A stretch of 14,640 nt of DNA, taken from positions 660-15,299 of the forward strand of contig JAABOA010000422.1 in assembly GCA_015680635.1 (NCBI GenBank), read 5' to 3'. Made by a program: the position numbers and the translations under genes. Position 1 is the stretch's first letter; the number at the start of each line of letters is the position of its first letter. Below the pieces are notes generated by a model. It made no database searches and was not told where the DNA came from. It saw only the letters and a program-made list of their open reading frames with translations. Below are positions 8,148 to 14,640 of the stretch, piece by piece. This DNA comes from Lunasporangiospora selenospora (lineage: Eukaryota; Mortierellomycota; Mortierellomycetes; Mortierellales; Mortierellaceae).

Positions 8148-8849
8148 AGTAGATTGCCTTGGTTCCAAATTGGTTCATGGATCCTAAAAAAGACTGTTAA
8201 GATTCTTTAAATATCATGTTGGGGGTTTCTTCCGGCTTTTATACGAAAAGCCAGTCGAACGGCTTTTCCAAGGGGTCAAAACAACAGTGACAGGGCCAGC
8301 GCAGCGTCAAATGGACAGGGGCCTTTCCATTCAAGCGCTTGCTTGATTGGAACGATACGGGTAGGACTGGGTCTCAATACTACTTCAGAATATCGGTGGT
8401 TATGCCTTTGAGACTGGCGTTGTTCTGCAGGGAATGGGTATGAACAGTTTAATCTGTAGTGAGGAGAATATATTTTCATTCTAGAAGAAAGATGAGATGA
8501 CAGCGTTGTTCAATGTCAAGGTGAAGAGAGTACCGATGGTGGCGTGCGAAAACATGCCTCCACTCTTGTACCTCTTGTAATATAGGCCTTGATTTCGTGC
8601 GCGCCTACCTCAAAGGAAGCTTGAGTGAGCTAAAGGTCGCCATCGGATTCAAAGTAAAGCAGCACCTGAGCACTGCGCTTACACTCTATCACACCTCCTG
8701 TATGTCTCTTTACCATCCTCAATTGACCCATGCGAGAGTCTTGGGTAAAATCTTCAGCCAAGTCGAATCGTATTATCAACCGCTTTGGAAACACCCGACA
8801 GGGTCAATAATGAAAATCACTTGGGGAGTAGATCGAATGCGTGGGTAGA
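8148..8849. other. Intergenic stretch with a small hairpin, no secure gene
   Basis: A 7-bp perfect stem GGCTTTT/AAAAGCC with a 5-base loop lies at 8234-8252, and GGCTTTT recurs at 8261-8267. A minus-strand frame with ATG at 8479 (67 codons, MKIYSPHYRLNCSYPF...) and a plus frame at 8597-8848 without an ATG show no recognised motif and are not called as genes. Confidence 0.45.
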
Positions 8850-9036
8850 AAGAAGATAAGGGGCGTATGGAAATTGGAAACAGACAAAGTTGGCGAGAGG
8901 AACCCTTGATTGGCCCCCCCTTTGGACTGTGAAAAAAAAATGTGGCGCGGTGGTAGAAATTGACGTATATCCAAGTCATTTATTTTGGGCGTTCATTGCA
9001 TTCCTGTCCATCCTCACCGCATCACTCTACACAACA
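8850..9036 (+). promoter_or_regulatory. Upstream region of the SNF2-RING gene
   Basis: Contains an inverted CCAAT box (ATTGG at 8909-8913) next to a C7 run, about 125 bp before the chosen ATG. An A9 run follows at about 8932-8940. The leader just before the ATG reads CTCTACACAACAATGCC, a good initiation context. Confidence 0.4.
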
Positions 9037-12000
9037 ATGCCTCCGCAAGAGTCGCATGATATCGAAGCCCTCAGGGCACGGCTCAATATTTGTCGGCAAC
9101 AACTCCAATCCAACTCTGCCATTAATACATCAGCGCGAAAGAATAAGCTTCGTCAAGAAATTCGAACTCTTGAGCTGCAGATTGCGCAAGTGCTCGGAAT
9201 CAAGGCTGACGAAGACGAGGAGGTTGATGCCGACACCGCCACCACCAACAGTAGCTCATCAGCGGATCCATTTGCACCTACATCCATTCTACCCATGCAA
9301 ATGCTGAATCGGACCTCAAATCAAGCAACCAATGTGACAGTCAGTGGTGCTTTTGAGAAAACGCCACCAATTATGGAACATTGGAACACAGATATCTCTG
9401 TCAAAAGAGAGGCTCCTCTACCGACTGGACAGCGGGCACCCACGCTATACTCTCAGCAATCCAGAGAGACCATGAATCACATAAATCATGAGCCCATGTC
9501 GACTGATTCAAGTTCAACTAGCAAGCCTTTGGTCTCAGCATCCGACCCCGGTCCTGCGTCCAAATCCACAGTACCAAAACCTCCATTTAAAATCGAGCCG
9601 ACATTGTCCGATCCTTTCGGTACCTCAGCACCACCAACACGCTCCACAGAAAATCCAACAGCCATGAGTGATGTGGAGAGCATTAGATCCGCTTTACAGG
9701 ACGCCGGCGAGGATGACGTTGATTTAGATACTCTTTTAAGAGAACAGGCACAAATGGAGCAGCGTCTGGCTACGTTGAAGCGTCGACGAGAGGAGGAGGA
9801 TGAGACTTTAGCGAGGTCGATTCAAGAAGAAGAGATGCGAAATTTGAATCGTCCTATTGGCAGATCCGGCTTTACAACATTCGGGACCCCCTTCACTCCT
9901 TCGTCAACCTCGATGGACATTGCACCGTCATCCTCTCCAGGAACATTGTCAACACCTCCAAAGCCAGTAGACTCTGGACCCCTGTCAGCCGCTGTAAGAG
10001 ACAATCTTCAGGCTAGGCTGGACAGGGCACGGCAGGAACGGATGGATGAAGAGATGGCAAGGATCTTTGCAGAGTCAGAAGCAGCTAGCTTCGATCTTGA
10101 CTCTACTTCGACTGCTCGGCCGACTCTCTATGACACTGTGGGCTCCTCTTCGTCATCATCAAGTGCATCCTCCCAACCTACCACCAAAGAATCTGAATCA
10201 ATGCTAGCAGGATATAGGAAGCAAAAGACATTGAGCAGTTTTGGGGTGACACGGACGCCTCCCCAAGATCCTAGCCAAATGATGTTCTCAATCTTTAGGC
10301 GTAAAGCGCCAGGCCAGCAGCAATTACCAGATTCCCAGACGACAATACCACAGCATCAAACACCACAATCACAATCACACAATCCACTGCTTCAGCAACA
10401 ACCACCATCATCCACGCAACCCCGGCTTCAACAATCATTGTCGCAGTCCCAAATACAGTCAGGAGCACAGTCTACTCCCACGCCTACTACCTTAGCAGCA
10501 AGCGCAAGGCCGGCGGTACCACAGGCAAACCCTAGGCCGGCAACCTCGACGAGCACAGCGTCCAATAGTTCCCCTCTAGTATCGACCGCATCGGCAGCAA
10601 TAGCTTCGCTAACAAAGGCCGGCTCTGGAAGAGGCGTTTCTGCTGCACAAGAAACCATTGAATATGCAGCCCAAATCACAAAGATCCTTGGTAGGCAAAA
10701 ATGAAACGGAGGTGACTGCCAGATACATAACTTTGACGATTAACCTCATACTGACCTCGCTGAATCTTTTGTCCTTACACCTCAAATATTTAGAGGAGTA
10801 CTATTCAACTCGAAACAATGCCAGCATGTCGGCGGTCCAAAAGATCACCGGAGCTACCAGTAAAGCCAATACTACGGCACCGGCAATGGGGTCAAATTTC
10901 AGCACCAACCGGATTGACCTCACCCGACCTATGGTCGATTTGACGAAGAGTGTAATAGAACTCCACAGCTCTGATGAAGAACGTAACAGGAACAGGAACC
11001 AACCTGGACCTCTGGGCGTTAGCAAAGGGGCATACCCGCCTTACTATAACGGCGCCAGAAATAATGGCGCCAGTAGCAGCTCTAACGCCGCAAACGGCTT
11101 TAAATTCAATGGATCAAGTAACACATGGAGATTCACGGGCGACGTATATCAAGATACATCCTTTGTCAACTCGGATAGCTATGATGAGGATTCTGATTGT
11201 TATGATGAGTTTGGATGGGATGATGACTCGTGGATCTTGAATCAGCTCAAGTCGTGGGGTACAAGTCCTATTTCTTCATATCGGAGCAGCGGCAGCAGTC
11301 GAGTCTTGACGCCATCAGAGACGGAAAAGGAGTTGCGAGCTCTCCTGTCAAACATTCAAGCAATGGAAGAAGAGATGCTGCCAAAGGATCGGACGGGAAC
11401 ACCAGAGGGGATGGCCTCCAATATCGTTCTTTTAGAGCATCAAAAGATTGGACTGACGTGGTTGCAAAAAATGGAGGACAGTACGAATCGCGGTGGAATC
11501 CTTGCAGATGACATGGTATACTACAATTCATGCTGTACTTTATACAAACTGGTTTCCTTGCGACAAAAAAAAGTGCATAACTGGGCACTAACCAAAAGGT
11601 TATTCTACCAAAACCTGTTCTTGTTTCTATGCATAGGGACTCGGCAAAACTATCCAGTCAATAGCCCTCATTGTTTCACGACCACCAGAGCCGATTGACG
11701 ACCCTGTTATTTGGGACAGCACTACATTGCACTGTGCGCCTCCACCAGAGGAACTACTCGTCAAGGCTAAAACGACTCTGGTCGTGGCCCCTGTAGCATT
11801 GGTGTACCAGTGGGCAGAAGAACTTCGGACAAGGACTCAGCCAGGGCTTTTAAAGGTCCATATATACCACGGAAATGGCAAGGGTGTTGACCCAGAGTTT
11901 CTTCGAAGGCATGATGGTAAGCAATGGATTATTTCATATTTTTTAATTGCACAATGGCCCTTCAATTATCAACCATGTATGAGGTGCTTATAATGTTGTG

Positions 12001-14299
12001 TGTCTTTTTGCTAATTTAAATACCGTTGGTCATTAGTTGTCATCACTACACCAAATGCTGTATCGATCGATATGGGTCACAAGGACATCGTAAATCATAT
12101 GAAGAACAGGCAGATTGGGTCTCTGTTCAAAATCAAGTTTCACCGTATCATCATTGACGAAGCCCATGTGATCAAAAACAAGGATACCAAGGCTTCCAAA
12201 GCCTGCGCATGTCTTGCCGCGCACTTTCGCTGGTGTCTAACGGGTATGATTTCAAGGGTCGAGTAATGACTTTTTGAGATTGCCCTTTGCTATTTCGAGA
12301 GTGCCAACAACTCACCCTTTCTTTATCGCCTTTATTTTTGTTATCACAGGAACCCCTGTCCAAAACAATGTTGATGAGCTCTTTTCTTTGATTCGATTTC
12401 TTCGGATAAAGCCCTACAACGACTGGGATGAGTTCAGGACAAAGATTTCGAATCCAATGAAAAAGTATGACAAGTATGGTCCGACGATGCAGCGAGTCCA
12501 AGCCTTGTTGAAAGCGGTTTGTCTTCGAAGGACCAAGACCAGTACTGTGGATGGCAAGCCGATTCTAGAGCTACCTCCTCGGAACATTACGAAGGTCGCG
12601 ACAGAATTCTCGACGGATGAACGTGCATTCTATGATGCATTGGAGACCAGGACGAGAGAAAGGTTTAATGCGTATGTGAAGGCTGGCACTGTCTTGAAAA
12701 ACTATTCCAATGTAAGTGAGCTGAGAACGGGTTGTGGGTTTTGCCGACCCCCTCAAAAATAAGAAGGATTGCTTCCGCGTAGGATTCAGAACATGCAAGA
12801 GTTATCGCTTATATTTTTATTTTATTGTTTTTCTGAAATGTGGAAACAACTTCTTTATAGGTATTGGTACTTTTGTTGCGACTGCGACAGGCGTGTTGTC
12901 ATCCCCACTTGATTACGGACTATGAAAAGATTGAGGATTTAGAACCTGACAAGTCCAAGCATGTGGAAAGGTTGCTGGACAGTCTGGTGGAAAGCGTTCG
13001 ACGGCGTTTGATGAGCCAGGTGTTGGACGTGATTGAATGCCCCATCTGTATGGATGTCGGCGAAGAGTCCATTATCCTTAGCAAGTGTGGACATGTGTAC
13101 TGTCGTGACTGCATTACTGGTATGGATCCACTTTTGTAATTGATGATATATCCTAGTCCGTTTTAAGACTGTTGATATTGACTCCAAGTATTTTTTTTCC
13201 ATTTTACTCACTCTCTATTCATTATGGTAGCTCATTTAATGCGTCATGAGGATGACGATCGCAAATGTCCAGAATGCCGTGGTCTCACTAAACTTGATGA
13301 GCTGGTACCCGTTTCAGCCTTTAATGCCCGATTTAAGCCATTACCGCCTCCGGAGACAGAGGACATCAAGGGCAAGGGCAAAGCAGCGGATCAGGATGGG
13401 GAAGGGGGCGAGAATGGACGATTGCCGGCAGTGCGGGTGCCAGTAGATCTGGACAAGTGGATAAGTAGTAGCAAAATTGAGCGGTTGATTACTGTTATCC
13501 ATGATGTGATTCAAAAGCGCGAAAAGGTCATTGTCTTTTCACAGTTTACGTCGTTGTTGTCGTTGATTGAGCGTCCTCTTCGGGAGGCCAGCATCCCGTA
13601 TCTGAAGGTATGTCCTCTTTTTTTTGATGATTTTACCTGTTACTAACCGTCGTGGATCCTTGCTAACCGTCTATTGTTATTTATTTAACGAATGCAATGA
13701 CCAGTACGATGGTAAAATGACAGCAGAGGCAAGAAACAACACCGTGCTTCAGATGATGGATGATCCAAAATACTCTGTGATGCTGGTCAGTCTGAAGTGT
13801 GGGTCGCTCGGGCTCAACTTGACTTGTGCCAACCAGTAAGTATCACGTCCCTCCGTCATTTCTTGACTTTAGGAGCACAGGGGTTGTTATCATGACACCT
13901 AGGAGAAAACGAGCTCTGACTTTTTTTTTATCTTTTTTTATCAATAGTGTTGTGATAATGGACCCATGGTGGAACCCCGCTCTTGAGAACCAGGCCATTG
14001 ATCGTGTTCACCGTATTGGACAACGGAGGCCCGTGCATGTGCACCGACTCTGTGTCCCCGAGACTGTCGAAGATCGAATCCTAGTCCTTCAACAAAAGAA
14101 GCAAGCGATTGCGGACGGTGCCTTGGGCGAAGGAGAAGTCCCCAAGTTGCAGAAACTGGGTGTAAGTTTTTTCTTCTTTCTTTCTTTCTTTGTATCCCAA
14201 AGAGTCTTCACCGTTTACTCACTCGCCCATCTTTTGGTTTTTTTGTTTGTTCTTTTTTGTATCTAGCTTCAAGAGCTTATGTACCTCTTCCGTGGATAG
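9037..14299 (+). CDS. ULS1: SNF2-family DNA translocase with RING finger, ULS1/RIS1-like
   Basis: Ten exons: 9037-10690, 10794-11515, 11637-11916, 12037-12243, 12350-12711, 12861-13119, 13231-13607, 13705-13835, 13948-14161, 14267-14299. All introns are GT-AG, 97-149 bp, in phase, giving 1412 residues. The N-terminal 550 are low-complexity (Ser/Thr/Pro, Gln-rich about 425-475) with coiled coils near 228-272 and 325-350. SUMO-interacting motifs cluster at 592-614 ([19 protein letters not shown]). ATPase: [13 protein letters not shown] (785-797), DEAH (926-929), TGTPVQNN (954-961). A C3HC4 RING lies between the helicase lobes: Cys1135, 1138, 1151, His1153, Cys1156, 1159, 1174, 1177. Lobe 2: [38 protein letters not shown] (1338-1356). 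Helicase-RING-helicase order plus SIMs fits ULS1/Rrp1/Rrp2, nuclear SUMO-targeted ubiquitin ligase-translocases; RAD5/HLTF is less likely because no HIRAN domain is seen. Start chosen for context. Confidence 0.9.
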
Positions 14300-14517
14300 T
14301 AGTGTCCTCTTCATTTGATATCAAAGAATATTCAATATAGCATCTTATTTTTTTCTGTCATTCTTTTTTTTTTAATCGGAACGTTGTATTTCTTGAAAAA
14401 TTATCGCGTAGCGACCAATGAGCTCAAGTTGTAGCGAAGAGGGAGAGAGGGCGTGTGTGTGCGAGTGAGCTTGAGCTCAGGTTTGACCATGTTGGTAGTG
14501 TGAAAATAAAAAGGAAA
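14300..14517. other. Convergent intergenic region with ULS1-side poly(A) signal
   Basis: These 218 bp lie between two converging stop codons. AATAAA occurs on the + strand at 14505-14510, about 206 nt after the ULS1 stop, and again at 14561-14566 inside the opposing reading frame. The 3' UTRs of the two genes therefore probably abut or overlap. T-rich runs near 14346 and 14364 are the only other feature. Confidence 0.4.
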
Positions 14518-14640
14518 CTACATGACGCCCTCCTCGACTTTCAAAATGACCCCAACCTTTAATAAAATGCGCAAGACATCCACAGCGTACTCGATCAGGA
14601 ACCATGCAGACATGGGCGTTCTCCCTTCCACCATTTTTTT
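14518..14640 (-). CDS. 3' end of an unidentified gene entering from the right edge
   Basis: On the minus strand a frame is open from the window edge to TAG at 14520-14518, encoding about 40 residues that end MSAWFLIEYAVDVLRILLKV, then GVILKVEEGVM. The stretch is hydrophobic with alternating Leu/Ile/Val and looks like an amphipathic or buried helix rather than low-complexity noise. I do not recognise a family. The A7 run at the very edge could instead belong to an intron, so the exon boundary is uncertain. A gene converging on ULS1 is plausible; chance open reading over 120 bp cannot be excluded. Confidence 0.4.
   Translation of the reverse strand, partial: KKMVEGRTPMSAWFLIEYAVDVLRILLKVGVILKVEEGVM

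Noticed and set aside
8597-8848. 83-codon plus-strand frame before ULS1
   Set aside because: No suitable initiating ATG, no known motif, and it lies in ordinary intergenic sequence.
8890-9036. 49-codon N-terminal extension of ULS1
   Set aside because: The extension has no in-frame ATG start and crosses the CCAAT box and an A9 run; the ATG at 9037 has a good context.
10691-10793. Two separate genes, one ending at 10704 and one starting near 10826
   Set aside because: A GTAGGC...TTTAG intron of 103 bp with a CTGAC branch-like site joins both frames in phase, and the fused protein has the expected layout of a ULS1-type enzyme.
1-14640. CRISPR arrays, bacterial operons, rRNA or tRNA genes
   Set aside because: No regularly spaced repeats, no Shine-Dalgarno-led gene strings and no RNA gene signatures; the genes are intron-bearing and eukaryotic.

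Overview
The window looks like nuclear DNA of a filamentous fungus. Protein-coding genes are cut by short introns (mostly about 100-150 bp, GTRNGN donors, YAG acceptors, CTRAY-like branch sites). Several ATGs follow long CT-rich leaders. The conserved proteins are typical eukaryotic mitochondrial and chromatin proteins. The overall style suggests an early-diverging lineage such as Mucoromycota/Mortierellomycotina, but that placement is inference; no marker gene here fixes the taxon.

Layout, left to right. (1) 1-35, minus: the first codons of a gene that runs off the left edge, preceded by a long purine-rich (+ strand) leader/promoter. (2) 1575-~1905, minus: a decayed, frameshifted partial copy of SDHD. 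(3) 2616-3469, minus: intact two-exon SDHD, the cytochrome b small subunit / membrane anchor of succinate dehydrogenase (complex II). (4) 3799-4341, plus: a small protein that reads as the isolated propeptide of a kexin/furin-type subtilase, with a probable signal peptide supplied by a tiny first exon. It ends at Arg-Val-Lys-Arg-Asp-Glu-Leu-stop with no protease domain behind it. (5) 4533-6748, plus: four-exon QCR1/COR1, the core protein 1 of the cytochrome bc1 complex (complex III). (6) 6749-9036: about 2.3 kb without a recognisable gene, containing a clean 162-bp MITE-like element with 19-bp terminal inverted repeats and a TAATA target duplication. (7) 9037-14299, plus: a ten-exon gene for a 1412-residue SNF2-family ATPase with an inserted RING finger and SUMO-interacting motifs, ULS1/RIS1 (Rrp1/Rrp2)-like. 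(8) 14518-14640, minus: the C-terminal end of a convergent gene entering from the right.

Functionally, SDHD and QCR1 both feed or use the ubiquinone pool of the respiratory chain. They flank the orphan propeptide gene, which is divergent from SDHD (329 bp between ATGs) and tandem with QCR1 (191 bp from stop to ATG). The SNF2-RING protein is a nuclear SUMO/ubiquitin-linked DNA translocase with no obvious link to the others. The most unusual item is the stand-alone kexin-type propeptide: it has its own poly(A) signal, and an RDEL-like C-terminus abuts the dibasic cleavage site. The SDHD pseudogene and the MITE come next.
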